Assembly (NCBI RefSeq): GCF_002575655.3
Contig: NC_053035.3
Location: 505,516,601-505,580,600, forward strand
DNA: 64,000 bases
Source: Aegilops tauschii subsp. strangulata
Taxonomy: Eukaryota > Streptophyta > Magnoliopsida > Poales > Poaceae
Reading direction: 5' to 3'
In this document: positions 21,302-33,450 of the stretch, piece by piece
Layout: every line of letters starts with the position of its first letter
Position numbering within the stretch: position 1 is the first letter of the stretch
Notes under the pieces: model-generated
Told to the model about the DNA's origin: nothing
Seen by the model: only the letters and a program-made list of their open reading frames with translations
Database searches by the model: none
Program-made: the position numbers and the translations under genes

Positions 21302-22096
21302 TAATAATTTCCAAGCATTTAAAACAGCTAAGCATGCAAGATTGGTCCCACTAATTACAAAACAGTAAAACTGAGCTAGCTAGGAGCCTCCACAATGCTT
21401 CGATGTTGCTGGCCGTTCGATGCATCCATAGTACGTTCTATGGGCGTCTTCATTTGCCTTTTGGGCCGCTGCTCCGCAGAACTAGCTAGGCCGGCCGTGG
21501 TTTGTCTGTCCGGGATCTTGCATACGACTAGTGCACTGGTTTGAGTAGCCCGTTTAAACGTCTATTCTCATCCCCCCACCAGCACCCACGAAGCCATGTC
21601 CTTTCCTCTCCTCTCTGCTCATCCACCATGGCCGTCGCCGTTCGCCTCACGTCTGCCATCCCCATGACCGGCGAGCACCGAAGATGAAGTAAGGTAGCGA
21701 GCGACAAATGTGACTGGGCGAGGAGGTGTGGTTGTCCGTAAGGGCATGTCACAGAACTCGCCATGACCAGTGGGGTGGAGGACGCGACGCGACGCTGTTC
21801 TGGTGGGTACCCCGTGGACCTATTCCGTTGCACAATTTCGCAGCCAGTGCGGGAGGGCAGTGACACTAAGCATTGGTGTGACGGAGTGGTTTCTCATGGA
21901 CTATGACTAGAGCTTACATAGATTGACTCGTGTTGAGTCCATGAGGATCCGCCCCATCATTTTCATATCAGGAGGACGCCGAGCTCGTCCGAGTGGTGGG
22001 GCACCAGGACAGATCAGTTGGTGAGCACATCTTTAGGTTTGCTGAACTTGGTTTAGGAATTTATTAATAATTTTCACTTCGATTGATAAACAACTA

Positions 22097-22176
22097 CTCC
22101 CTCCGTAAACCAATATAAGAGCGTTTAGATCACTAAGTAGTGATCTAAACGCTCTTGTATTAGTTTACAGAGGGAG
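22097..22176. mobile_element. Stowaway-like MITE, 80 bp hairpin, unit 3
   Basis: B/C form, TA on both flanks. Confidence 0.85.
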
Positions 22177-23601
22177 TAGTTACATGACAGATTGAGAGAC
22201 CAATTGGCAAACTATAAGCGGAGACTCCATCGACTTCTCAGTGATGTTGGGACAGGAGGAAGGGAATAACATGGGTAACTCGAATGGAAAAAGGTCTATG
22301 GTGCCACTGTCCTACTGCTCATGTCTTGGTTTGCAGATCGACACACCAGTACCCACGCAGCTTCCTGTGTCTGGTCGTACTTTCTGCAGAATGAATTTTT
22401 CTTAAGATTGGTACTTAGAACATGTACCAAATAAAAGGAACACTTAGAAAGTGGGTTACAAGAGCTGAAGCTCATTGCAAAGAATTTCTAGGTACTATTT
22501 TCTCTACTTCTCCATTAATCTACATGAAACAAGCCCACCCCTAATAAGTGTACACCTCAATCAGTGCTAGAAGTTATGGAGGAGGTTGGAAAATAGGATG
22601 TTGTTTTTGATGGCCATAGGAATGATAGAAATATCAGTAGAAAATGTATGTGTGAATAAACCAACCTTGGGGTCTTTGATCGAATAGGAAATGCGGGGCA
22701 AAGACCATTCGCCCCTTACCATGTTATCTTTTACTACTTTGATTAAATCATGTCACTGTTCAGGCAAATTAATCATAACACAATGATTCAACTTCGAGGT
22801 GGTGTTAGTTAATAATCAGGTGTGTTCGCTTAGGTAAGTAGGGTTAAATCTTGCCTTGTGCACTTTCTTCCAAAACTCTTGAATGGAAGTGAGGATTGGA
22901 TCTTGCGCTTCATGCCAACCCAATGGACCATTTACTGTCAATATTGAGCAAGTAACCTGAAACGACGGCTGTAAAATTATCTGTTCTCATTCTATGCTAT
23001 GTGATACTGGTTTTTATGTGAAAGCGCTAGAATCTCATTATTCTATAATTGTCATGGTATATAGACGTACATGGAGCATTGATATTTTGTCCAGAAACCC
23101 CATTGAACATTGATTTTGTGCAATCCGCCACCTAAACCTTTGAACGCACCCAGGAATTCGAACAAGTATTTAGTTTTAGACCATTTAAATTTCACTGTCA
23201 CTTGTTCTTCCCTTAAGACGAACGGGCACAGCAACGTGCGCCTTTATGTTCTGGTTACTCTAGTAAAAAAAAAGAGACTCGGCTGGGTGGCTCTTGGGCC
23301 TTGAAACCCGGATGGAGGGAGCTGTATTCTGTCTGTATTCTAAACATAAACATAGAGCCGGAGTTTGTTTTGCAGACACATAGCAAGGGTTGAAGGAAAA
23401 AAACAATTAAGATAATCTAGCCAGCAAGCTTGTCGTCTATCTATAATTCTATATTAGGTAGGGAGAACAAGTCGATGGATCCATGGCCACAAATTTTATT
23501 TTGATTGTTATATGGCCACAACTAAATTAGGTAGCTCCTTCTCAACTGCCTGCGCTGAAATTGGCCGAGCTACTAAAAATAGGCGTCCAAAAGCAAGCAA
23601 G

Positions 23602-23663
23602 CATGCATGCGGTGCTATCTATCTATCTATCTATCTATCTGGTGTATGTGTATGCCTATATAA
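23602..23663 (+). promoter_or_regulatory. Core promoter of gene copy 3
   Basis: RY motif at 23602-23609, (CTAT)6, TATATAA at 23657-23663. Confidence 0.65.
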
Positions 23664-23777
23664 GAAGGGGAACACCAGCTAGCTAATTTGCTCTCTCGCT
23701 GCAAGTGCGCACACACCCACCCACCTGACCAAATATATCCATCATACAACAATAAGATCATCCATTCATCGACTACC

Positions 23778-24368
23778 ATGGCCATTTCTCTGCTGCCTTA
23801 CACCGCCTCGGCTCTGCTTGCCATCATCATCGCCGTCGCCATCGCTGTTGCCCCTGCAGTTGTCCGGTCGGAACCAGAGCCTGGGCCCAGCATTGAAGCC
23901 ATCAACGCCACATGCGCGACTGCTTCGTACAAATTTGAGTGCACCCATCTGCTACTAAACAACCTGGATGTCAGGACGCCTCAAGTGAAGGATGTGATCG
24001 CAATGTCAGTCCAAGTCGTCGCCAAGAAGGCGGCGGAGGCGGCCGCATTCGCCAAGGCCATCAAGAAACCCTCCAAATGCGTCACCGACTGCCTCGACGA
24101 CCTCGCCGTACTATCCAAGCACATCAAGACGCTCCTGGCGACGCTCGAAACCGCCAACGACGCGGGCTTCTTTGAGCAATTTGACAAAAAGAGCAAATGT
24201 CACGGAGATTGTTGCTCGGACAACTTCTCGGTCGAGGAATGCAACGCACAGAGCCAAATCGGTGGGGTGTTTGGCGATTTTCGTGTCACTGATGACCTGT
24301 TGATGAGGAGGGCGTATTTTAGGAAGCAACAGCTTGACAACAAAACAACATCACCTAACTCTAACTGA
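23778..24368 (+). CDS. PMEI/invertase-inhibitor-like secreted protein, gene copy 3
   Basis: 196 residues, identical in protein sequence to copy 1, although the transposon part of this unit is of a different type. Confidence 0.7.
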   Translation: MAISLLPYTASALLAIIIAVAIAVAPAVVRSEPEPGPSIEAINATCATASYKFECTHLLLNNLDVRTPQVKDVIAMSVQVVAKKAAEAAAFAKAIKKPSKCVTDCLDDLAVLSKHIKTLLATLETANDAGFFEQFDKKSKCHGDCCSDNFSVEECNAQSQIGGVFGDFRVTDDLLMRRAYFRKQQLDNKTTSPNSN

Positions 24369-25395
24369 AGAGGACAGCCGGTGTGATTTGCTCTTACATT
24401 GATATCGCATGCATATGAATAATGGTCCAATGGAATTGGGAGCGGAGTAGGAAGCTCATGTTGCCTTTATGCATGTATAATAATCATGCCTGCCTGCATG
24501 GCCTGCTAGCTGTTGGTCCAATGCCTGGCTGCCTGCCTGCCTGAACTGGCGTCAGTTTCCAGTTTGTTTTTGCAATATGTGATAACTCTTCTGTATTGTG
24601 CATTCCATTTCTTCGAGTGAAAGATAAATTTGTTGGCTATGATTTTTATTTACATCTAAAATCATGCACTCTAGCTAGAAATCTCTGTCACCTTTAGAGC
24701 TCCGTACGTGTTCTCCGTTTGTTGGCTGTTAACTGAGGCAGACGACGGCAGCGCCCTCGGGTGCCGCTTTCTCCTTGAACATGTCGTCTACGCATGGTGT
24801 TCGCCCTTCCAGCCACCTGGATAACTCTGAGGAAAACCTCATATCTCGGGATCAAACTAGGGTGGCGTTTCTGCCGCATGCCCCCCCTTGGGCTTGTTGG
24901 AGTTAATCACGACATACCCTCCAAAGCTGGTGGTGTCCACTTCGTGTACAAGCATGTATCCGATTAGTACTAGAGTATGAGTTAGTCTAGGAGTAGGATT
25001 GCACTAGATAGCTTATCCTGTAGTACTATTTATATGTACGTACCCTGGCTTGTAACACCACCGTGATTTGAGTTGATCAATAAAGCAATAAGGCTCGAGA
25101 CGAGCCTTTGGCAATACATCAGTCTCGCGTGCGTTTGTGTTGTTCCGGCCGGCTGGCCGCTGTGTGCGTACGTGAGATACTAGTTGATCAAAGGAATCGA
25201 TCAAGCTAGTACGTGGTGTTGCTAGCTTACAACGGTGCATCTCGGCGTAAAGCACCTCGCCGACTTCCTCAGCAAGCTTCGTTCGTCATCGTCGTTCCTC
25301 GTCGGTCGTATCATCATCGCTGGGAAGTACTCGACATCGGGACTGGGCCAACAATTGGTATCAGAGCAAGGTTGATCTTCTAGTAACGAAAGGCC

Positions 25396-26484
25396 ATGGT
25401 GGGCGAGGAGATCGTGGAAGCGTCCGACGCGGCTAAAGTACTTGCCGTGCCCGGTTCGTCGTACCCAAGGTTTGATCGCGAGAACTTCAGGGTTTGGAAG
25501 GCCCTCATGGAGTGTGGTCTCCGCGCCAACGAGCTATGGGACGCGGTCGACCCAGGAGGTGACGCGTTTAAGAAGGAGGGAGCTGAGCACCGGAAGGATC
25601 GGCAGGCGGCGTCGGCGATTTACTCGGTGATGCCGATGGATGTCCTACAACACCTAATTGCCAAAGAAACGGCGAAAGAGGCGTGGGATACTTTGAAGCT
25701 CATGTTCGAGGGACACACCCACGTCAAGCAAGCCAATCTTCAAACTCTCCTAAGGAACTATGAGACTTTGGTCATTGGCGACGATGAGTCCGTAGACGCG
25801 TTCGCTTCACGGGTGGCAACTCTCGTCAATCGTATTCGCGCGCTTGGAGAAAACCTCACGGAGACCTCGGTTGTCCGATGGTTCTTGCGTGCAGCCCCTC
25901 CCCGGTACCTGCAAATTGTCACGGCGATCGAGCAGTGCGTCGATCTCGCGAGTCTCTCCATCGACGATCTTGTCGGACGGTACAAGGCTCACGATGAGCG
26001 GATGCGGTACAGTCTTGGGGACGGGAGGAATGACGAGCTTGTGATGCTCACAAGGGCGCAGTGGGTCGCTTTGTCAAAGGAAAAGCAAGGCGGATCCACG
26101 AGTAGCAGCAAGAAGAAGGGGAAGCAGCGATCGGCGAGAAAGAACTTTGCCGACTCGGACGATGAGGCTGCACCACCGAGGAGAAAGTTTGACATCAGGA
26201 AAGTGAGGTGTTATAACTGTGGCCTCCTCGGTCACTTCAAGGCTGACTGTGAGGAAGCACCGAAGCAGAAGGCGCTCATTGCCCAGCAAGGAGATGATGG
26301 TGACATGATGTTGATGTGTAAACTGGTGGACGAGGAGGATCCAGATTCTCAAGCGTTGACTAAAGAAATTGTCGAGCTTGCGGAAGAAAAAGTTTTCCAT
26401 CATGATCGTGATTCGGAAACCTGTGTCGAAGCTACAGATGCGGGGAGTGATTCCGAAACTTATGTCAGTGCTATGGACGATTGA
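25396..26484 (+). CDS. Copia gag polyprotein, intact frame, unit 4
   Basis: 362 residues, the same protein as in unit 1, zinc knuckle intact. Confidence 0.85.
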   Translation: MVGEEIVEASDAAKVLAVPGSSYPRFDRENFRVWKALMECGLRANELWDAVDPGGDAFKKEGAEHRKDRQAASAIYSVMPMDVLQHLIAKETAKEAWDTLKLMFEGHTHVKQANLQTLLRNYETLVIGDDESVDAFASRVATLVNRIRALGENLTETSVVRWFLRAAPPRYLQIVTAIEQCVDLASLSIDDLVGRYKAHDERMRYSLGDGRNDELVMLTRAQWVALSKEKQGGSTSSSKKKGKQRSARKNFADSDDEAAPPRRKFDIRKVRCYNCGLLGHFKADCEEAPKQKALIAQQGDDGDMMLMCKLVDEEDPDSQALTKEIVELAEEKVFHHDRDSETCVEATDAGSDSETYVSAMDD

Positions 26485-26530
26485 CCTGGTAAAGGTGAAA
26501 AGGAGTGGGCGATGGTGTCTATCAAGTGCC

Positions 26531-26785
26531 GAGGAACCGGCAAAATCTGAGGACGCAAATATGATGGAGTATTGGCGCCAGGCTATGAAAGAAGAGTTGA
26601 GGTCGATCCACGACAACAATGCATGGGAGCTTGTGGATCTTCCCAACAATGAAAAAGCTATGGAGCTCAAGTGGGAATTTAAGGTCAAGAAAGATGTTGA
26701 AGGGTGCATGAAGCACAAAGCGAGGTTTGTAGCCAAAGAGTATGTGCAAGAGGAAGGTGTGGACTTCGAAGAAATTCGGATGTAG
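26531..26785 (+). pseudogene. Copia reverse transcriptase, N-terminal fragment, unit 4
   Basis: Type A form, ends GVDFEEI before the CACTA junction. Confidence 0.85.
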
Positions 26786-27316
26786 CTTTTCGAGTAGATG
26801 ATTTTTCATATAATTTTTTTTAATCCGAGTTCGTATGCAAAAGTTATGCCCATTTTACAAATTCCAGAGAGATTTTGCAAATAAAGTCGAAATTCATATT
26901 TGTAAATTTTCCCAACAACTAGACCACATATCAGATGGGAAACTTATTTTTTTTTTATTTTTTTTTGACATTTCCATCATTTTCTTTTGTTTTTTCTAAA
27001 ACTAAAAAGGCGGTCCACCGGGGGGGGGGGGGGTAGAGTTTGATAATGGGACCTTTAGTACCGGTTCGTGCCACGAACCGGTACTAATGCCTCAAAGCCC
27101 ATTAGTCCCGGTTGGTGCCACCAACCGGGACTAATGGGCATCGCACCCTTTAGTCCCGGTTCGTGGCATCAACCGAGACTAAAGGGCCCAGGTGAACCGG
27201 GACTAATGCCTTAACCGCACGAACCGGGACCAATGCTCACATTAGTCCCGGTTCATGACTGAACTGGGACTAATGTGAATACTGCCCTGTGACCAAAGCC
27301 CTGTTTTCTACTAGTG
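26786..27316. mobile_element. CACTA right end, unit 4
   Basis: Terminus ends at 27316; G run of 14. Confidence 0.7.
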
Positions 27317-28726
27317 TACTTCAGCCTGAGCACGCTTCACTTCCGAGTTCTAATCCCCCTTGTTTCCAAGTCCGCACTTGTTGTTTTCTTGACAATAGTA
27401 AGCTGTCAATCTAATTAACCCTTAGGAGTTGAACTTGAGCATGAAGTCACAAGTTTCACCGTTTGAGTTTGAAACTATTATTCTTAAAACCAATAATTAC
27501 TTAGTAACACTAATATTTTCTTGAATAAGTAGTTTGTCCACCGTTTGACCAAAGTTTGACCAAAAATTCAAAAAAACATAAATTTGAGGATAACATTTTT
27601 TCCTTTGAGAATTTCAGGATTCTTAAAATTTGCAAAATGGCCTATGGCCGTCCAAATCAGATCCAGATTATCCTGCTGAATACTTTGATATATTATACTT
27701 TTTTCGACATCGTATGCAAAAGTTATAGCCGTTTTACTTTTTCATAACACTTTTTTGCAAAACATGTCCGAATTAAGTTTTTTTATTTTCCTAACTAGTA
27801 GATGTTGTAACATAACTACAACTCGAAGGATTTTCATTTTTGAAGCTTTCATTATTTTCTTTTGTTTTTTTCAAAACTAAAATGGCGATACACACTTGGG
27901 GGGGGGGTGGTGGTAGAGTTTGAACACCTTTAGTCCGGGATGGTGTCCATCCAATCCTACCGTCGACTACATCTACTAGCACCGTCCCAGCCAGAGTCAC
28001 AACTAAGGTTAACCAAGCCAGAGTCACGTTCTATTAAAGTGGCAAAAAGAACTAATTTTTAACTAAATATAATTGAAAACAACAATTAAAGGACTAAAAC
28101 ACCTTTATAAGGAAAGTAGTGCTGTTTTAATTAAAATCCTAATTTAAATTAATCTAAAAATAACCAAATAAATCTTACTGTGGCAACAATCTGACATGTG
28201 ACTAGGAGCAAAAAGAATTAAATTGAAACCTATTTTCAAACTCAAATTATTCACAATCTAGGGTATGAAGAAAATTTGAACAAATTCATATTTAAATCAT
28301 TCAAATTTGAAAACTAATGGCACAAACAGAAACTAGACAAAATTTTAATCTAATGCAAAAAGAATCACTCAAAAACATCAAATATCCTAAAAGATATAAG
28401 CAATTTAAAACAGAAACTAAAAACAGAAAACAAATGGAAAAACAAAAAACAAATTTCAGAACCCCTTTAGTCCCGGTTTGAGACACGAACCGGGACTAAA
28501 GATCATCGCACCCTTTAGTCCCGGTTGGTGTCTCAAACCGGGACTAAAGGTCTAATCTTTAGTCCCGGTTTGAGACACGAACCGGGACTAAAGGGTGTTT
28601 AGTCCCGGTTCGTGTCTCAAACCGGGACTAAAGGTCCCATTTGAACTGGGACTAATGCCTTCCCGACGCCCTACACGCTCGAACCGGGCACATTAGTCCC
28701 GGTTCGTAATGCAACCGGCACTAAAG
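27317..28726. mobile_element. CACTA-related AT-rich block and hairpin cluster, unit 4
   Basis: Four-arm hairpin cluster at 28466-28726; second G run of 10. Confidence 0.6.
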
Positions 28727-28731
28727 GGAGA

Positions 28732-29201
28732 TCCAAGGCTCCTACCAAGGACAAGATCTTCGACTGGCTTCTTTGTCGTGATAGGTTTAGCAAGATGGCG
28801 AACTTACATCGCAAGACCATCTCTCCTCTGACTCGGACTGTCCGCAGTGCGACATCACTCATGAGGATGTGACGCACCTCGCCATCCTTCGCCGACGCGC
28901 GACACAGGTCTGGTGCCTCTTGGGGCTGCAACCACCTCACTCCATCAACCTCGTTTGGAATACCACAACGCCGGTCGGCCTCAACATCAACATTTGGCCC
29001 ACTGTCGCCCTCGCCATCCTCTGGAAGCTCCGGGCCTCCAGGAGCGCTCGTGTCTTTCGCAACGAGCTACACTCTCCCATAGATACTCGTCGCAACATTA
29101 TTGCAGACTTTACGTTTGGATCCTTCAGATTTAAGGACCCCATGAGTAGGGAGGCTGCAGTGTCTTGGTGCCTATACCTCTCCTCTCGTTGTATTCCGTG
29201 A
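28732..29201 (+). pseudogene. LINE zf-RVT fragment, unit 4
   Basis: Same frames and frameshift as unit 1. Confidence 0.7.
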
Positions 29202-29263
29202 TGTAACTTGCCATTTGAGCCTTTGAGTGATATATACAGCGCCCCCGTGATTGTTGGGAAATA

Positions 29264-29356
29264 CTCCCTCCATCCCAAAATAACTGTGTCAAACTTGGTA
29301 CAACTTTACACTAAAGTTAATACAAAGTTGAGACACTTATATTGGGATAGAGGGAG
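29264..29356. mobile_element. Stowaway-like MITE, 93 bp, unit 4
   Basis: TA-flanked, same ends as unit 1. Confidence 0.85.
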
Positions 29357-30152
29357 TAATAATTTCCAAGCATTTAAAACAGCTAAGCATGCAAGATTGG
29401 TCCCACTAATTACAAAACAGTAAAACTGAGCTAGCTAGGAGCCTCCACAATGCTTCGATGTTGCTGGCCGTTCGATGCATCCATAGTACGTTCTATGGGC
29501 GTCTTCATTTGCCTTTTGGGCCGCTGCTCCGCAGAACTAGCTAGGCCGGCCGTGGTTTGTCTGTCCGGGATCTTGCATACGACTAGTGCACTGGTTTGAG
29601 TAGCCCGTTTAAACGTCTATTCTCATCCCCCCCACCAGCACCCACGAAGCCATGTCCTTTCCTCTCCTCTCTGCTCATCCACCATCGCCGTCGCCGTTCG
29701 CCTCACGTCTGCCATGCCCATGACCGGCGAGCACCGAAGATGAAGTAAGGTAGCGAGCGACAAATGTGACTGGGCGAGGAGGTGTGGTTGTCCGTAAGGG
29801 CATGTCACAGAACTCGCCATGACCAGTGGGGTGGAGGACGCGACGCGACGCTGTTCTGGTGGGTACCCCGTGGACCTATTCCGTTGCACAATTTCGCAGC
29901 CAGTGCGGGAGGGCAGTGACACTAAGCATTGGTGTGACGGAGTGGTTTCTCATCGAGTATGACTAGAGCTTACATAGATTGACTCGTGTTGAGTCCATGT
30001 GGATCCGCCCCATCATTTTCATATCAGGAGGACGCCGAGCTCGTCCGAGTGGTGGGGCACCAGGACAGATCAATTGGTGAGCACATCTTTAGGTTTGTTG
30101 AACTTGGTTTAGGAATTTATTAATAATTTTCACTTCGATTGATAAACAACTA

Positions 30153-30231
30153 CTCCCTTCGTAAACCAATATAAGAGCGTTTAGATCACTACTAGTGATC
30201 TAAACGCTCTTGTATTAGTTTACACAGGGAG
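30153..30231. mobile_element. Stowaway-like MITE, 79 bp, unit 4
   Basis: Type A form with CTCCCTTC start and TG right flank. Confidence 0.85.
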
Positions 30232-31656
30232 TGGTTACATGACAGATTGAGAGACCAATTGGCAAACTATAAGCGGAGACTCCATCGACTTCTCAGTGAT
30301 GTTGGGACAGGAGGAAGGGAATAACATGGGTAACTCGAATGGGAAAAGGTCTATGGTGCCACTGTCCTACTGCTCATGTCTTGGTTTGCAGATCGACACA
30401 CCAGTACCCACGCAGCTTCCTGTGTCTGGTCGTACTTTCTGCAGAATGAATTTTTCTTAAGATTGGTACTTAGAACATGTACCAAATAAAAGGAACACTT
30501 AGAAAGTGGGTTACAAGAGCTGAAGCTCATTGCAAAGAATTTCTAGGTACTATTTTCTCTACTTCTCCATTAATCTACATGAAACAAGCCCACCCCTAAT
30601 AAGTGTACACCTCAATCAGTGCTAGAAGTTATGGAGGAGGTTGGAAAATAGGATGTTGTTTTTGATGGCCATAGGAATGATAGAAATATCAGTAGAAAAT
30701 GTATGTGTGAATAAACCAACCTTGGGGTCTTTGATCGAATAGGAAATGCGGGGCAAAGACCATTCGCCCCTTACCATGTTATCTTTTACTACTTTGATTA
30801 AATCATGTCACTGTTCAGGCAAATTAATCATAACACAATGATTCAACTTCGAGGTGGTGTTAGTTAATAATCAGGTGTGTTCGCTTAGGTAAGTAGGGTT
30901 AAATCTTGCCTTGTGCACTTTCTTCCAAAACTCTTGAATGGAAGTGAGGATTGGATTTTGCGCTTCATGCCAACCCAATGGACCATTTACTGTCAATATT
31001 GAGCAAGTAACCTGAAACGACGGCTGTAAAATTATCTGTTCTCATTCTATGCTATGTGATACTGGTTTTTATGTGAAAGCGCTAGAATCTCATTATTCTA
31101 TAATTGTCATGGTATATAGACGTACATGGAGCATTGATATTTTGTCCAGAAACCCCATTGAACATTGATTTTGTGCAATCCGCCACCTAAACCTTTGAAC
31201 GCACCCAGGAATTCGAACAAGTATTTAGTTTTAGACCATTTAAATTTCACTGTCACTTGTTCTTCCCTTAAGACGAACGGGCACAGCAACGTGCGCCTTT
31301 ATGTTCTGGTTACTCTAGTAAAAAAAAAGAGACTCGGCTGGGTGGCTCTTGGGCCTTGAAACCCGGATGGAGGGAGCTGTATTCTGTCTGTATTCTAAAC
31401 ATAAACATAGAGCCGGAGTTTGTTTTGCAGACACATAGCAAGGGTTGAAGGAAAAAAACAATTAAGATAATCTAGCCAGCAAGCTTGTCGTCTATCTATA
31501 ATTCTATATTAGGTAGGGAGAACAAGTCGATGGATCCATGGCCACAAATTTTATTTTGATTGTTATATGGCCACAACTAAATTAGGTAGCTCCTTCTCAA
31601 CTGCCTGCGCTGAAATTGGCCGAGCTACTAAAAATAGGCGTCCAAAAGCAAGCAAG

Positions 31657-31718
31657 CATGCATGCGGTGCTATCTATCTATCTATCTATCTATCTGGTGT
31701 ATGTGTATGCCTATATAA
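31657..31718 (+). promoter_or_regulatory. Core promoter of gene copy 4
   Basis: RY motif at 31657-31664, (CTAT)6, TATATAA at 31712-31718. Confidence 0.65.
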
Positions 31719-31832
31719 GAAGGGGAACACCAGCTAGCTAATTTGCTCTCTCGCTGCAAGTGCGCACACACCCACCCACCTGACCAAATATATCCATCAT
31801 ACAACAATAAGATCATCCATTCATCGACTACC

Positions 31833-32423
31833 ATGGCCATTTCTCTGCTGCCTTACACCGCCTCGGCTCTGCTTGCCATCATCATCGCCGTCGCCATCGC
31901 TGTTGCCCCTGCAGTTGTCCGGTCGGAACCAGAGCCTGGGCCCAGCATTGAAGCCATCAACGCCACATGCGCGACTGCTTCGTACAAATTTGAGTGCACC
32001 CATCTGCTACTAAACAACCTGGATGTCAGGACGCCTCAAGTGAAGGATGTGATCGCAATGTCAGTCCAAGTCGTCGCCAAGAAGGCGGCGGAGGCGGCCG
32101 CATTCGCCAAGGCCATCAAGAAACCCTCCAAATACGTCACCGACTGCCTCGACGACCTCGCCGTACTATCCAAGCACATCAAGACGCTCCTGGCGACGCT
32201 CGAAACCGCCAACGACGCGGGCTTCTTTGAGCAATTTGACAAAAAGAGCAAATGTCACGGAGATTGTTGCTCGGACAACTTCTCGGTCGAGGAATGCAAC
32301 GCACAGAGCCAAATCGGTGGGGTGTTTGGCGATTTTCGTGTCACTGATGACCTGTTGATGAGGAGGGCGTATTTTAGGAAGCAACAGCTTGACAACAAAA
32401 CAACATCACCTAACTCTAACTGA
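31833..32423 (+). CDS. PMEI/invertase-inhibitor-like secreted protein, gene copy 4 (Cys101Tyr)
   Basis: 196 residues. The only complete copy with a protein change: TGC to TAC at 32133-32135 turns Cys101 into Tyr (PSKYVTDC in place of PSKCVTDC). Cys101 is not the conserved third PMEI cysteine (that is Cys105, four residues later) but one of four additional cysteines, so it would leave an unpaired partner if the eight normally form four bridges. The reading frame and signal peptide are intact. Confidence 0.7.
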   Translation: MAISLLPYTASALLAIIIAVAIAVAPAVVRSEPEPGPSIEAINATCATASYKFECTHLLLNNLDVRTPQVKDVIAMSVQVVAKKAAEAAAFAKAIKKPSKYVTDCLDDLAVLSKHIKTLLATLETANDAGFFEQFDKKSKCHGDCCSDNFSVEECNAQSQIGGVFGDFRVTDDLLMRRAYFRKQQLDNKTTSPNSN

Positions 32424-33450
32424 AGAGGACAGCCGGTGTGATTTGCTCTTACATTGATATCGCATGCATATGAATAATGGTCCAATGGAATTGGGAGCGG
32501 AGTAGGAAGCTCATGTTGCCTTTATGCATGTATAATAATCATGCCTGCCTGCATGGCCTGCTAGCTGTTGGTCCAATGCCTGGCTGCCTGCCTGCCTGAA
32601 CTGGCGTCAGTTTCCAGTTTGTTTTTGCAATATGTGATAACTCTTCTGTATTGTGCATTCCATTTCTTCGAGTGAAAGATAAATTTGTTGGCTATGATTT
32701 TTATTTACATCTAAAATCATGCACTCTAGCTAGAAATCTCTGTCACCTTTAGAGCTCCGTACGTGTTCTCCGTTTGTTGGCTGTTAACCGAGGCAGACGA
32801 CGGCAGCGCCCTCGGGTGCCGCTTTCTCCTTGAACATGTCGTCTACGCATGGTGTTCGCCCTTCCAGCCACCTAGATAACTCTGAGGAAAACCTCATATC
32901 TCGGGATCAAACTAGGGTGGCGTTTCTGCCGCATGCCCCCCCTTGGGCTTGTTGGAGTTAATCACGACATACCCTCCAAAGCTGGTGGTGTCCACTTCGT
33001 GTACAAGCATGTATCCGATTAGTACTAGAGTATGAGTTAGTCTAGGAGTAGGATTGCACTAGATAGCTTATCCTGTAGTACTATTTATATGTACGTACCC
33101 TGGCTTGTAACACCATCGTGATTTGAGTTGATCAATAAAGCAATAAGGCTCGAGACGAGCCTTTGGCAATACATCAGTCTCGCGTGCGTTTGTGTTGTTC
33201 CGGCCGGCTGGCCGCTGTGTGCGTACGTGAGATACTAGTTGATCAAAGGAATCGATCAAGCTAGTACGTGGTGTTGCTAGCTTACAACGGTGCATCTCGG
33301 CGTAAAGCACCTCGTCGACTTCGTCAGCAAGCTTCGTTCGTCATCGTCGTTCCTCGTCGGTCGTATCATCATCGCTGGGAAGTACTCGACATCGGGACTG
33401 GGCCAAAATTTGGTATCAGAGCAAGGTTGATCTTCTAGTAACGGAAGGTC

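Larger units (their letters stand above)
245..24368 (+). repeat. Higher-order block I (units 1-3, A-B-C), about 24.12 kb
   Basis: Three consecutive unit types that recur in the same order in block II. Corresponding gene starts are 24,116 bp apart (7717 to 31833 and 15758 to 39874) or 24,117 bp apart (23778 to 47895). Type-specific differences (gag deletion, hairpin cluster form, LTR end, second MITE loop) repeat with this period and not with the 8-kb period. Confidence 0.85.
16349..24368 (+). repeat. Tandem unit 3 (type C), 8020 bp
   Basis: Shares the gag deletion and LTR end with type B. Its own marks: a shortened, rearranged hairpin cluster, GATGCGACG in the LINE (GATGTGACG elsewhere), CCTATAACT giving an earlier LINE stop, and CCGGCG before the first G run. 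Spacers: 16349-16874, 21304-22096 and 22177-23601. Confidence 0.95.
24895..26785 (+). mobile_element. Truncated Copia retrotransposon, unit 4
   Basis: LTR 24895-25353 with the CCAACA end; primer site 25356-25367. Confidence 0.9.
24369..32423 (+). repeat. Tandem unit 4 (type A), 8055 bp
   Basis: Repeats the type A marks of unit 1; the 8-bp size difference comes mainly from shorter G runs (14 and 10) partly offset by other small indels. Spacers: 24369-24894, 29359-30152 and 30232-31656. Confidence 0.95.
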
